Positions 36,438 through 45,563 are shown, counted from the stretch's first letter. The stretch: DNA of 64,000 nt from an uncultured Oscillibacter sp. (GCA_947382875.1 CANDBG010000001.1:26157-90156), one strand, 5' to 3'. A program made the numbers and translations. The notes: generated by a model from the letters alone, not told the origin.

Positions 36438-36800
36438 ATGTTGCCCTCACATGAACACCACGAAAATTGTCCCTGTATGGAAGCGTGTCCGCTGAACCGG
36501 GCTCTGAAGCTCATCGGCGGGAAATGGAAAATGCAGATTCTCTGCTCCCTCCACAACAACGGTCCCACCCGGTACAACAAGCTCAAGCGAAGTCTGGACG
36601 GCGTGTCCAACACGGTTCTGGCCGGTGCGCTGCGGGAGCTGGAGGAGGATGGACTCATTTTCCGCCGGGAATACCTGGAGGTGCCGGTCCGTGTGGAATA
36701 CGAGGTCTCCCCCCGGAGCGAGGCCCTGATTCCGATTCTGGACGCCCTGGGAGAATGGGCCGTGCCTCATGACTCCCTGTCCGCCCCTGGAAGCCATTGA
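36438..36800 (+). CDS. HxlR-family transcriptional regulator
   Basis: 120 residues, winged helix of the HxlR kind: 'CPLNRALKLIGGKWKMQILC', 'TRYNKLKRSLDGVSNTVLAGALRELEEDGLI'. Cysteines at about residues 11, 13 and 17 could sense redox or an electrophile. Divergent from lysE, so it likely controls that gene or itself; the 140-base gap between them holds the control region. Confidence 0.9.
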   Translation: MLPSHEHHENCPCMEACPLNRALKLIGGKWKMQILCSLHNNGPTRYNKLKRSLDGVSNTVLAGALRELEEDGLIFRREYLEVPVRVEYEVSPRSEALIPILDALGEWAVPHDSLSAPGSH

Positions 36801-36873
36801 CAAACGCTTCCGGGGGCTTTATGATGAAAGCACAACAACTTTGCGCATACTGCGGGAAATGGAGGCGCTATTT

Positions 36874-37875
36874 GTGAAAAAGCTGCTGGCCCCCCTGGTA
36901 GGGGACGCGCCGCTGGTCACGGTCATCGGCCTGTGTAAAAACGCAGGCAAAACCACCGCCCTGCGCCGTCTGATGGGAGAACTGGAAGGCGAATGTCTGG
37001 GCCTGACATCCGTGGGCCGGGACGGCGAGGCCACCGATCTGGTGACGGGCACGGAAAAGCCGGATCTGTATATCCGGCAGGGCGACCTGTTCGCCACGGC
37101 CCGGGGTATGATGGGACTCTGTGATGTGACGCTGGAAGTCGCGGGCCTGACCGGCGTCATGACGCCCCTGGGGGAAGTGGCCATCTTCCGGGCCTTGTCC
37201 GACGGATACATCCAGCTGGCCGGTCCTTCCGCCGCCGGGCAGCTTCCGCCGCTGCGGGAACGGTTTGCGGACCTGGGCGCCGGACGCGTCCTGATTGACG
37301 GTGCTGCGGGACGGAAATCCCTGGCGGGCGCGGGCGTGGAGGGCACGGCCATTCTCTGCACAGGGGCCTCTCTGGAACGGGACATGGAACAGGTCGTGGC
37401 GGAGACGGCGCATATTTGCCGTCTGTTTGCGGTGAAACGTCCGGAAGCGCCCAGGCTGCAAACGGCTCTGGACGGCTGTGAGGACCGTTTCGCCCTGTTC
37501 GGCCCGGACGGAGACCGGTGGGACCTCCCTCTGGATGAAACCGGCGCGCCCCGCTGGAACAAGCTGCCGCGGGACCGGTGCGTTTTGTGGGCGGCGGGAG
37601 GCATTACGGACCCGTTTCTGAAAACCCTGGCCCGCCGGGGCGCGCCGCTGACACTGGTCACGGCAGACGCAACCCACGTCCTGGCGGGCCGCACGGTGCT
37701 GGACGGCTTCCTCCGGACGGGCGGAACGCTGTCGGTCCGGCGGGAGCTATCCATTGCGGCGGTAGGAGCGAATCCCTGGTCGGCCTACGGCTGGCATTTT
37801 GAACAACAACGCTTTTTGGACGCCTTGCGGCAGGCTTTGCCCGTGCCGGTGGTGGACGTGAAAAAGGAGGACTAA
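36874..37875 (+). CDS. kamB: Lysine 5,6-aminomutase reactivase subunit KamB
   Basis: 333 residues with a P-loop 'GLCKNAGKTT' (19-28). It belongs with KamC in lysine-fermenting bacteria; the two are thought to restore lysine 5,6-aminomutase after loss of its B12 radical. Start: GTG 36874 preceded by GGAGG with an 8-base spacer; the longer ATG frame from 36769 would overlap the HxlR gene and lacks a site. Its stop abuts the kamC ATG with no gap. Recognised from P-loop plus context; functional detail is from the family. Confidence 0.85.
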   Translation: MKKLLAPLVGDAPLVTVIGLCKNAGKTTALRRLMGELEGECLGLTSVGRDGEATDLVTGTEKPDLYIRQGDLFATARGMMGLCDVTLEVAGLTGVMTPLGEVAIFRALSDGYIQLAGPSAAGQLPPLRERFADLGAGRVLIDGAAGRKSLAGAGVEGTAILCTGASLERDMEQVVAETAHICRLFAVKRPEAPRLQTALDGCEDRFALFGPDGDRWDLPLDETGAPRWNKLPRDRCVLWAAGGITDPFLKTLARRGAPLTLVTADATHVLAGRTVLDGFLRTGGTLSVRRELSIAAVGANPWSAYGWHFEQQRFLDALRQALPVPVVDVKKED

Positions 37876-39303
37876 ATGGAACTGACCCTCGAACTGCGGG
37901 AAAACGCAGGACTGCAATGGGTGCTGGACGGTCTGACGCCGATGTCACCCTTTGGCCGCGCGGCGGCCCGGACGCCCGTCTGGTATGGTCCGGGCGAAGA
38001 AATCGCGCTGGAAACGGAACTGGACAACGTAGACCGGGCGCTGACGCTCTGGACCGCCAAGGACCCCGCGCCGCTGCGAAAACTGACCCGCTGTCTGCCG
38101 CTCTTTCACGACCTGCGCGGCTCTCTGGACCGGGACCCGGACAACCCCTTTGACCTGGTGGAACTTTTTGAGCTGAAACATTTTCTGGTAACGCTGGAGC
38201 AGCTGGCGGAAGCCTATTCGGCCCTGACGCCCTTCGCGGGACTGACCCTCGTGCCGATGGAGGCCGCATTGGATCTCCTGGACCCGGAGAGGCGGCGCTT
38301 GCCGGCGTTTTCGGTGTCAAACTCGTACCATGAGGGCCTTGCGCCGCTGCGGGAAGAAAAGTCGCGTCTGGAACGGGAAATCCGGACGGCCGGTCCGGAG
38401 GAAAAGCCCGCGCTTCTGGAACGCCGCCGGGTTCTGACGGTCCAGGAGGACCAGCTGGAGTTGGAAGTCCGGGCCAAACTGACGCGGGGACTGATGCAGT
38501 ATCAGGCGGAATTTCTGTCCAACATGGAGACGATTGGTCACATGGATTTGCTGCTTGCCAAGGCGCGCCTGGCCCAGCGGAATCACTGTGTCCGGCCGGT
38601 TCTCTCCGCAGATGGAACCCTTGCCCTGCATGGTCTGCGTCATCCTCAGGTGGAAGCGGAGCTCGCCAAACGCGGTGATGAATTCACGTCCCTTGACCTG
38701 GACCTGGGAAGCGGCTGCACCGTCATCACGGGCGCGAACATGGGCGGCAAGACGGTTTCTCTGCGGGCGGCGGTGTTGAGTCAGCTGCTTTTTCAGTGCG
38801 GCTATTTCGTTTTTGCGGAAACGGCCCGTCTGCCGCTGTTTGAGAACGTGGCCCTGATTCTGGCGGACAGCGGTCCGGGCGCGGGAGGGCTCTCGTCCTT
38901 TGGCCGGGAGGTCTACCTCCTTGACGGTCTTCTGCGTCAGGCGAACGAGGGCCGTTTCTTCCTGGCATTGGACGAATTCGCCCGCGGCACCAATCCCCAG
39001 GAAGGGGCCGCGTTGGCCCGCGCTCTGGTGCGGCACCTGGGCGGTCTGGACTGCATGGCCCTGATGACCACCCACTACGACGGCGTATCGGACGCCGCCG
39101 GCGCGCACTATCAGGTTGCGGGTCTGGTGCGGGAGCTGAACGGCGACGAGTCCGACGACCCCCGCCGCCGCATCGCCCGCCGGATGGACTACCGTCTGTT
39201 GAGCGCCCCCCCCGGCGCACCGTGCCCCCGGGACGCCCTGCGGGTGTGCCGTCTTCTGAACCTGGACCCGGCGCTGATGGAGCTGTTTCAGACTGACTTG
39301 TGA
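37876..39303 (+). CDS. kamC: Lysine 5,6-aminomutase reactivase ATPase KamC (MutS-like)
   Basis: 475 residues. The C-terminal half is a MutS-type ABC ATPase: Walker A 'TGANMGGKTVSL' (about 286-293), signature-like 'GGLSSFGREVYL', Walker B 'LALDEFARGTNPQEG' (about 361-376) and switch His in 'MTTHYDG'. The N-terminal half is helical. There is no mismatch-binding domain, so this is not a repair MutS. Works with KamB. Immediately follows kamB and ends about 90 bases before the promoter of the kce operon. Confidence 0.88.
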   Translation: MELTLELRENAGLQWVLDGLTPMSPFGRAAARTPVWYGPGEEIALETELDNVDRALTLWTAKDPAPLRKLTRCLPLFHDLRGSLDRDPDNPFDLVELFELKHFLVTLEQLAEAYSALTPFAGLTLVPMEAALDLLDPERRRLPAFSVSNSYHEGLAPLREEKSRLEREIRTAGPEEKPALLERRRVLTVQEDQLELEVRAKLTRGLMQYQAEFLSNMETIGHMDLLLAKARLAQRNHCVRPVLSADGTLALHGLRHPQVEAELAKRGDEFTSLDLDLGSGCTVITGANMGGKTVSLRAAVLSQLLFQCGYFVFAETARLPLFENVALILADSGPGAGGLSSFGREVYLLDGLLRQANEGRFFLALDEFARGTNPQEGAALARALVRHLGGLDCMALMTTHYDGVSDAAGAHYQVAGLVRELNGDESDDPRRRIARRMDYRLLSAPPGAPCPRDALRVCRLLNLDPALMELFQTDL

Positions 39304-39390
39304 AAAATGTGACAAAAGCCCCGGGAAATCCATTAGAAAATCCAGGAAAATACCCCAAAAAAGTTGTCTGGAAAAATTTTGGTGAAATAC

Positions 39391-39419
39391 TTGACAAATA
39401 CCGGGGGATGGGCTATACT
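39391..39419 (+). promoter_or_regulatory. Promoter of the lysine fermentation operon
   Basis: TTGACA (39391-39396), 17-base spacer, TATACT (39414-39419): near-perfect sigma-A promoter. Transcription should start near 39426 and pass through the lysine riboswitch. Confidence 0.9.
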
Positions 39420-39464
39420 GTTTTTAGTGAAGTTGAACAACTACCAGAGCAGTCGTAATTGAAT

Positions 39465-39620
39465 AGCATGGATAGAGGCGCGAGGTGCAAGGTAGCAGGC
39501 TGATGGCAAGAACCGGCGGGTTCAAGGCGGCTTGGGAATGTGCGCATCGCCGAAAGGGGCTTGAAGGCCGCACGTTTCAGCCCCTTGGACGGTACGCCCA
39601 GAGCGGATCGTCTGTCATGA
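39465..39620 (+). ncRNA. Lysine riboswitch (L-box)
   Basis: Conserved core pieces in order: GATAGAGGCGCGA (from 39471), GCAAGGTAGCAGGC, GCGCATCGCCGAAAGG, a P4 hairpin of AGGGGCT/AGCCCCT, and TCGTCTGTC. The P1 helix can be drawn as CATGGATAG (39467-39475) with CTGTCATG (39612-39619). Placed directly after a strong promoter and before lysine-degrading genes. Most lysine riboswitches turn genes off with lysine; for a catabolic operon the opposite sense would be expected. Confidence 0.85.
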
Positions 39621-39629
39621 AGCGCATGG

Positions 39630-39700
39630 AGTGCTATTTATGCCTGTCGGGATGCCGGGTCGCCGGAATTCTGCCGCGGGCGTAAATAGCGCTTTTCTTT
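39630..39700 (+). terminator. Riboswitch expression-platform terminator
   Basis: AGTGCTATTTATGCC (39630-39644) pairs with GGCGTAAATAGCGCT (39679-39693), with G-T pairs only, and is followed by TTTTCTTT. Its left arm can also pair with GAATAGCA (39461-39468) next to the 5' strand of riboswitch P1, which gives a candidate antiterminator. Confidence 0.75.
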
Positions 39701-39710
39701 GCAGCAATGG

Positions 39711-39765
39711 AGCGCTATCCACTTCGTACGCGGAAGCCTGCGAAGTGCGGTAGCGTTTGCTTTAC
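39711..39765 (+). terminator. Second hairpin of the kce leader
   Basis: GAGCGCTATCCACTTCG (from 39711) pairs imperfectly with CGAAGTGCGGTAGCGTT (39741-39757), followed by a weak T-rich tail. Its left side repeats the first hairpin (ATGGAGTGCTAT against ATGGAGCGCTAT), so the platform seems duplicated. Confidence 0.55.
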
Positions 39766-39811
39766 AAATTCAAGGAAATATTTGGCAATACCAACAAAGG
39801 AGGAATGTGTT

Positions 39812-40633
39812 ATGAACAAGCTCATTGTCACAGCGGCCATCTGCGGCGCGGAGGTCACAAAGGAACAAAATCCGGCTGTGCCTTACACCGTGGAGGAAAT
39901 GGTCCGGGAGGCCAAGAGCGCCTTTGATGCGGGCGCGGCGGTGATTCATGTCCACGTCCGCACCGACGACGGCACCCCCACCCAGGACCGTGAACGGTTC
40001 CGCGTGGTGCTGGACGCCATCAAGACGGCCTGCCCCGGCGTTATCCTGATTCCCTCCACCGGCGGCGCGGTGGGCATGACCCCGGAGGAGCGTCTCCAGC
40101 CGACCGAGCTCTTCCCCGAAATGGCAACTCTGGACTGCGGCACCTGCAATTTCAGCGACGATATTTTCGTCAATGATATGCCCACCATGCGGGCCTTCGG
40201 CAAGCGGATGCTGGAAAACAACATCAAGCCGGAGTATGAATGTTTCGAGATCGGCCATCTGGACACGATTCTCACCATGGCGAAAAAGGGCCTCGTGCCC
40301 GGCGAACCGATGCAGTTCAACTTTGTGCTTGGCGTACCCGGCTGCGCCCCTGCGACGGTAGGCAACCTGGATTATCTTGTCCGTCAGATTCCCGCCGGCT
40401 CCACCTGGACCGCCACCGGCATCGGCCGCCACGCCTTCACTCTGGCCGCCGCAGCAATTGCTATGGGCGGAAACGTCCGGGTAGGCTTTGAGGATAATCT
40501 GAACATCGCCCGCGGCGTGCCGGCCAAGAGCAACGGCGAGCTGGTGGAAAAGATCGTCCGCATTGCGAAAGAGCTGGGCCGCGGCATCGCCAATCCCGAC
40601 GAAGCCCGGGAAATTCTTTCGCTGAAAAAGTAA
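39812..40633 (+). CDS. kce: 3-keto-5-aminohexanoate cleavage enzyme
   Basis: 273 residues, BKACE (DUF849) family. It converts 3-keto-5-aminohexanoate and acetyl-CoA into acetoacetate and L-3-aminobutyryl-CoA. Zinc ligands His46 and His48 are in 'AAVIHVHVR', with the late Glu in 'RVGFEDNL' (about 227). First gene of the riboswitch-controlled operon; GGAGG precedes ATG 39812. Its product is the substrate of Kal. Confidence 0.94.
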   Translation: MNKLIVTAAICGAEVTKEQNPAVPYTVEEMVREAKSAFDAGAAVIHVHVRTDDGTPTQDRERFRVVLDAIKTACPGVILIPSTGGAVGMTPEERLQPTELFPEMATLDCGTCNFSDDIFVNDMPTMRAFGKRMLENNIKPEYECFEIGHLDTILTMAKKGLVPGEPMQFNFVLGVPGCAPATVGNLDYLVRQIPAGSTWTATGIGRHAFTLAAAAIAMGGNVRVGFEDNLNIARGVPAKSNGELVEKIVRIAKELGRGIANPDEAREILSLKK

Positions 40634-40679
40634 TCCCTGACCCCAATTTACATAATTTTTTAACAGGAGGAACATCACC

Positions 40680-41723
40680 ATGCAGAAGAAGGGCAACAAG
40701 TACGGAACTCACCGCGTCATCGAGCCGAAGGGCGTTCTGACCCAGGCCGCGCAGAAGATCGACAACAACATGGACGAAATCTATTCCAACGAGATTCTCT
40801 GCAACGTCACGGCGCTGAACATCGACTCGGCCTCCTTCACTCAGATTTCCGACGCCTGCGGCGGCGACGAGACCAAAATCGGCGAAATGATTATGGGCAT
40901 CGTGGCCGAGCGCGGCAAGCAGCAGAACCCTGTCACCGGTTCCGGCGGCATGTTCATGGGCAACGTCGCCAAAATCGGCGACGACCTCAAGGGCAAGATC
41001 GACCTCAAGGAAGGCGATAAGATTGTCTCTCTGGTGTCCCTCTCCCTGACTCCGCTGAAGATCAACAAGATCAAGGCGATTCACAAGGACATCGACCGTG
41101 TGGACGTGGACGCCCAGGCGATTCTGTTCGAGAGCGGCATCTACGCGAAAATGCCCGACGATATGCCCGAGCCCCTGGCCCTGGCGGCTCTGGACGTGGC
41201 CGGCGCTCCCGCTCAGGCCCGCAAGCTGCCCAAGGAAGGCGACAGCGTTCTGATTCTCGGCGCAAACGGCAAGTCCGGCGTGCTGTGCGGCTATGAGGCC
41301 ATGAAGAAGGTTGGACCGAACGGCAAGGTCATCGGCGTGGTCCGCAACCCGAAACAGGTTCCCGACCTGAAGGAGCTGGGCGTTTACACCGACATCATCG
41401 TCGCTGACTGCACCCGTCCGGTGGACGTGATGGAGGCCGCTTTGGCCGCCAACGACGGCAAGGAATATGATATCTCCATTTGCTGCGTGAATATTGAGAG
41501 CTGCGAAATGTCCGCCATTCTGCCGGTCCGTGACGACGGTCTCGTGTACTTCTTCTCCATGGCGACCTCCTTCACCAAGGCTGCTCTGGGCGCAGAGGGC
41601 ATCGGCAAGGACGTGACCATGATCGTCGGCAACGGCTACACGAAGGATCACGCGGAAATTACCCTGAACGTCATCCGTGAGAACGCGAAGCTCCGCAAGC
41701 TGTTCGAGGAAAAGTACGTCTGA
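40680..41723 (+). CDS. kdd: L-erythro-3,5-diaminohexanoate dehydrogenase
   Basis: 347 residues. Oxidative deamination of 3,5-diaminohexanoate to 3-keto-5-aminohexanoate with NAD. Has a Rossmann motif 'VLILGANGKSGVLCGYEAMKK' at about 193-213 inside an alcohol-dehydrogenase-like layout, and the family start 'KYGTHRVIEPKGVLTQAA'. AGGAGG precedes the ATG; 46 bases after kce. Confidence 0.94.
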   Translation: MQKKGNKYGTHRVIEPKGVLTQAAQKIDNNMDEIYSNEILCNVTALNIDSASFTQISDACGGDETKIGEMIMGIVAERGKQQNPVTGSGGMFMGNVAKIGDDLKGKIDLKEGDKIVSLVSLSLTPLKINKIKAIHKDIDRVDVDAQAILFESGIYAKMPDDMPEPLALAALDVAGAPAQARKLPKEGDSVLILGANGKSGVLCGYEAMKKVGPNGKVIGVVRNPKQVPDLKELGVYTDIIVADCTRPVDVMEAALAANDGKEYDISICCVNIESCEMSAILPVRDDGLVYFFSMATSFTKAALGAEGIGKDVTMIVGNGYTKDHAEITLNVIRENAKLRKLFEEKYV

Positions 41724-41788
41724 TTTTCAGATACCATCCCGATTCGCGGGCAAAGTCCGCAGACTGAAAAAACCGGAGGTTAAGCATC

Positions 41789-43054
41789 ATGAAAGTTTCT
41801 CGCCGCGCCGAACTGTTCCCCCACGTCACCGACGCCGAGTGGAACGATTGGAGATGGCAGGTCAAGAACCGGGTGGAAACCCTGGAAGACCTGAAAAAAT
41901 ACGTATCGCTCACCCCCGAGGAGGAGGAGGGCGTAAAGGCGTGCCTGGGTACCCTGCGCATGGCCATTACCCCTTACTATCTCTCCCTGATTGACCCCGA
42001 TGACCCCCATGACCCCGTCCGCCGTCAGGCGGTGCCCACGGGCGCGGAGCTGCATCAGGCGGCCTCCGACCTGCTGGACCCTCTGCATGAAGACGAGGAC
42101 TCCCCGGCGCCCGGACTGACGCACCGTTATCCGGATCGCTGCCTGCTCCTGATTACGGACCAGTGCTCCATGTACTGCCGTCACTGCACCCGCCGTCGTT
42201 TTGCGGGCCAGAAGGACGCCGGTTTGCCGGTGGATCAGGTCGATCAGGCCATTGAGTACATCCGCAAGACGCCTCAGATTCGGGACGTCCTGCTCTCCGG
42301 CGGCGACGCGCTCCTCTGCTCCGACGACCGCCTGGAATACATCATCAGCAAGCTGCGCGAGATTCCGCATGTGGAAATCGTCCGCATTGGTTCCCGCACG
42401 CCGGTGGTCTGCCCCCAGCGCATTACCCCCGAGCTGTGCAATATGCTGAAAAAGTATCATCCGGTGTGGCTGAATACCCACTTCAACCATCCCAACGAAA
42501 TTACGCCGGAATCCGCGAAGGCGTGCCAGATGCTGGCCGACGCCGGTATTCCTCTGGGCAACCAGAGCGTGCTGCTGGCGGGCGTCAACGACTGCGTACA
42601 CGTGATGAAAAAGCTGGTCAACGAGCTGGTAAAGATTCGCGTGCGCCCCTATTATATCTATCAGTGCGACCTGTCCATGGGTCTGGAGCACTTCCGTACG
42701 CCGGTCAGCAAGGGCATCGAGATCATCGAGGCGCTGCGGGGCCATACGTCTGGCTTCTGCGTGCCGACCTTCGTCGTGGACGCCCCGGGCGGCGGCGGCA
42801 AGACGCCGGTTATGCCGCAGTATATCATTTCGCAGTCGCCGCATAAGGTGATCCTGCGGAACTATGAGGGCGTCATCACAACCTACACCGAGCCGGACCA
42901 CTACGAGGAAACCTGCCAGTGCGAATATTGCCAGGCCGAGCGGGAAGGCAAACGGAAGGTGAAGCTGATGGGCGTCGCCGGGTTGGAGCGCGGCCAGGAA
43001 TTGTCCATGGAGCCCGCCAATCTGGAACGGCATGAGCGTTCCCACCACGAATAA
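41789..43054 (+). CDS. kamA: Lysine 2,3-aminomutase
   Basis: 421 residues, radical SAM enzyme. It moves the alpha-amino group of L-lysine to give L-beta-lysine, the first pathway step. The iron-sulfur cysteines are Cys126, Cys130 and Cys133 in 'DQCSMYCRHCTRRR'; the PLP region includes 'FVVDAPGGGGKTPVMPQY' near residue 335. C-terminal cysteines 'CQCEYCQ' match the zinc site of the family. GGAGG precedes the ATG. Confidence 0.96.
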   Translation: MKVSRRAELFPHVTDAEWNDWRWQVKNRVETLEDLKKYVSLTPEEEEGVKACLGTLRMAITPYYLSLIDPDDPHDPVRRQAVPTGAELHQAASDLLDPLHEDEDSPAPGLTHRYPDRCLLLITDQCSMYCRHCTRRRFAGQKDAGLPVDQVDQAIEYIRKTPQIRDVLLSGGDALLCSDDRLEYIISKLREIPHVEIVRIGSRTPVVCPQRITPELCNMLKKYHPVWLNTHFNHPNEITPESAKACQMLADAGIPLGNQSVLLAGVNDCVHVMKKLVNELVKIRVRPYYIYQCDLSMGLEHFRTPVSKGIEIIEALRGHTSGFCVPTFVVDAPGGGGKTPVMPQYIISQSPHKVILRNYEGVITTYTEPDHYEETCQCEYCQAEREGKRKVKLMGVAGLERGQELSMEPANLERHERSHHE

Positions 43055-43069
43055 TCCAGTTCCCCCCCA

Positions 43070-43112
43070 CCGTCTCCGGCCCCGGCGGCGCTGCCGCCAG
43101 GGTCGGGGACGG
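43070..43112 (+). other. Strong hairpin between kamA and kamD
   Basis: 20-position GC-rich stem (43070-43089 with 43093-43112, one mismatch, two G-T pairs), 3-base loop and no T run, so it is not a standard terminator. It may mark mRNA processing or protect the 3' end of the kamA part. Confidence 0.65.
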
Positions 43113-43155
43113 CGCGAAACGTTTTCCATAAAAACCGAGGATTGGAGTGTGTGTA

Positions 43156-44754
43156 TTGGAATCGAAATTGAATCTTGATTTTAAGCTGGTGGAGCAGGCC
43201 CGCGCCCACGCGTCGCAGGTTGCCGACGACACCCAGCGTTTCATTGACGGCTGCACCACCGTTGCGGTGGAGCGGACGATTTGCCGTCTGTTGGGTATTG
43301 ACGGCGTAAGCGGCGGTTCGGTGCTGGACGTAACCGGCGAGAACAACATGGGCGTACCGCTGCCGAGCGTGGTGGTGGACCACCTGATGGAAAAGGGCGC
43401 ATTGCCCCAGGGCGCGGCATTCTGGCTGGGGAACGCCATGCTGGAAACCGGCAAAAATCCCCAGACGCTGGCGGAGGAAGTGGCCGCCGGCACGCTGGAC
43501 TTGACTTCCCTGCCGACCCACGCCGAAACGGAAATCCACGATGTTTTGGTGCCGATTGTAGAGGAAAGCCTCACGAAAATCCGGAACCGCCGGAAGCGTC
43601 GGGAGGACTTCATTGCTGCGCACGGCGGTGAAAAGGACGGTCCGTGGGTGTATCTGATTGTCGCCACAGGCAACATTTACGAAGATATCGTGCAGGCAAC
43701 CGCCGCCGCCCGTCAGGGCGCGGACGTGATTGCCGTCATCCGGACGACCGGCCAATCCCTGCTGGACTACGTGCCCTACGGCGCAACCACCGAGGGCTTC
43801 GGCGGCACCTACGCCACCCAGGAGAACTTCCGCCTCATGCGGGAGGCCATGGATAAAGTCGGCGAGGAAATGGGCCGTTACATCCGGGTATGTAACTACT
43901 GCTCCGGCCTTTGCATGCCGGAAATCGCCGCGATGGGCGCGTTCGAGGGCCTGGACGTGATGCTGAATGACGCGCTCTACGGCATTTTGTTCCGGGATAT
44001 CAACATGCAGCGTACGCTGGTGGACCAGTCCTTCTCCCGTGCGATCAACGCCTATGCGGGCGTGGTCATCAACACCGGCGAAGATAACTACTTAACGACT
44101 GCCGACGCTGTGGAGGAAGCCCACACGGTTCTGGCGTCTCAATTCCTGAATGAAGCGTTTGCCCTCCGGGCCGGACTGCCTGAGGAGCAGATGGGCTTGG
44201 GTCATGCATTCGAGATTGACCCCGACGTTGAAAACGGGTTCCTGTATGAGCTGGCGCAGGCTGAAATGGCCCGGGAGATTTTCCCCAACGCGCCGCTGAA
44301 GTACATGCCCCCGACCAAGTTCATGACGGGCAACGTGTTCCGGGGCCACGTGCAGGATGCGCTCTTTAATATGGTAACGATTCTGACGGGCCAGAAGATT
44401 CACCTCCTGGGCATGATGACGGAAGCCATTCACACGCCGTTCCTGTCCGACCGGTTCCTGGCGATTCAGAACGCGCAGTACATTTTCCGCACCATGAAGG
44501 ACCTGGGCGGCGAGCTTGTGTTCAAGGACGGCGGCATTATGCAGACCCGTGCGAACGATGTTCTGCAAAAGGCGACGAACCTGCTGGCGCAGATCGAGCA
44601 GCTTGGCATTTTCGAGACGCTGGAACGCGGCATTTTCGCAGACATCAAGCGTCCCCGGGACGGCGGCAAAGGCTTGGATGGCGTAGTCTCCAAGGCTCCC
44701 GGCTACTTTAACCCGTTCCTGGAACCGATGATGAAAGGAGGGGCTGGCAAATGA
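43156..44754 (+). CDS. kamD: D-lysine 5,6-aminomutase alpha subunit
   Basis: 532 residues, large subunit of the B12- and PLP-dependent mutase that shifts the terminal amino group of beta-lysine to give 3,5-diaminohexanoate. Highly conserved stretches such as 'VIVATGNIYEDIVQATAAAR', 'IRTTGQSLLDYVPYGATTEG' and 'GLGHAFEIDPDVENGF'. Start: TTG 43156 gives 'MESKLNLDF', the start I recall for clostridial KamD, and GGAG lies 8 bases upstream; GTG 43147 is an in-frame alternative with GAGG 6 bases upstream. Overlaps kamE by 4 bases. Confidence 0.94.
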   Translation: MESKLNLDFKLVEQARAHASQVADDTQRFIDGCTTVAVERTICRLLGIDGVSGGSVLDVTGENNMGVPLPSVVVDHLMEKGALPQGAAFWLGNAMLETGKNPQTLAEEVAAGTLDLTSLPTHAETEIHDVLVPIVEESLTKIRNRRKRREDFIAAHGGEKDGPWVYLIVATGNIYEDIVQATAAARQGADVIAVIRTTGQSLLDYVPYGATTEGFGGTYATQENFRLMREAMDKVGEEMGRYIRVCNYCSGLCMPEIAAMGAFEGLDVMLNDALYGILFRDINMQRTLVDQSFSRAINAYAGVVINTGEDNYLTTADAVEEAHTVLASQFLNEAFALRAGLPEEQMGLGHAFEIDPDVENGFLYELAQAEMAREIFPNAPLKYMPPTKFMTGNVFRGHVQDALFNMVTILTGQKIHLLGMMTEAIHTPFLSDRFLAIQNAQYIFRTMKDLGGELVFKDGGIMQTRANDVLQKATNLLAQIEQLGIFETLERGIFADIKRPRDGGKGLDGVVSKAPGYFNPFLEPMMKGGAGK

Positions 44755-45539
44755 GTTCCGGACTGTATCAAATCCGCGACAAGAACCTCGACACAACCCT
44801 GGACCTGAACCGTCTGAAGCCTTACGGCGACACGATGAACGACGGCAAGGTGCAGACCTCCTTCACCCTTCCGGTGAAGGACGACGACCGCGGCGCGGCG
44901 GCGGCGGTGCTGGTGGCCCAGAAGATGGGTTTGGCTGACCCGAACGTAGCGCTTCGCCAAAAGCTGGACGAGAACTTCACGTTCTATGTCGTTTACGGCT
45001 CTCTGACCCACACGGTCAATTATAATGAAATCGTGGTGCAGACCGTTACGGATGAAGTGATGGATATGCATGAGACGGACGAGTTCCTGAAGGAGCGCCT
45101 AGGCCGGAAGATGGTCGTGATTGGCGCGTCCACAGGCACCGACGCCCACACGGTGGGCATTGACGCCATCATGAACCGTAAGGGCTTCGCCGGGCATTAC
45201 GGCCTGGAGCGCTATGAGATGGTAGAGGCGTACAACCTGGGCAGCCAGGTTCCCAACGACGAATTTCTGCGCAAGGCCGCGGAAGTCCACGCTGACGTGG
45301 TGCTGGTCTCCCAGACGGTGACGCAGAAGGATGTACACATTCAGAACCTGACCGAGCTGATCGAGCTGGCGGAAGCGGAAGGCGTCCGGGAAAAGTATAT
45401 TTTCTGCTGCGGCGGCGCCCGCATCACCCATGCCCTGGCAAAAGAACTGGGCTATGACGCCGGTTTTGGCTCCGGTACCTACGCCGACGACGTGGCGACC
45501 TTCACTGCAAAGGAACTGGTACGCCGCTTGGATAAGTAA
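44751..45539 (+). CDS. kamE: D-lysine 5,6-aminomutase beta subunit
   Basis: 262 residues. Carries the cobalamin-binding motif 'DAHTVGID' with His133 as lower cobalt ligand, and Lys144 in 'MNRKGFAG', the position that forms the Schiff base with PLP in the studied enzyme. The C-terminal Rossmann-like part ends with 'FCCGGARITHALAKELGYDAGFGSG'-type B12-domain features. ATGA overlap with kamD couples the two subunits. Confidence 0.95.
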   Translation: MSSGLYQIRDKNLDTTLDLNRLKPYGDTMNDGKVQTSFTLPVKDDDRGAAAAVLVAQKMGLADPNVALRQKLDENFTFYVVYGSLTHTVNYNEIVVQTVTDEVMDMHETDEFLKERLGRKMVVIGASTGTDAHTVGIDAIMNRKGFAGHYGLERYEMVEAYNLGSQVPNDEFLRKAAEVHADVVLVSQTVTQKDVHIQNLTELIELAEAEGVREKYIFCCGGARITHALAKELGYDAGFGSGTYADDVATFTAKELVRRLDK

Positions 45540-45563
45540 TCGGCTGTTCCGACCACAAAAAAA

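Noticed and set aside
37876-39303. DNA mismatch repair MutS
   Set aside because: Only the ATPase part resembles MutS; there is no mismatch-recognition domain and the gene is coupled to kamB in a lysine fermentation region.
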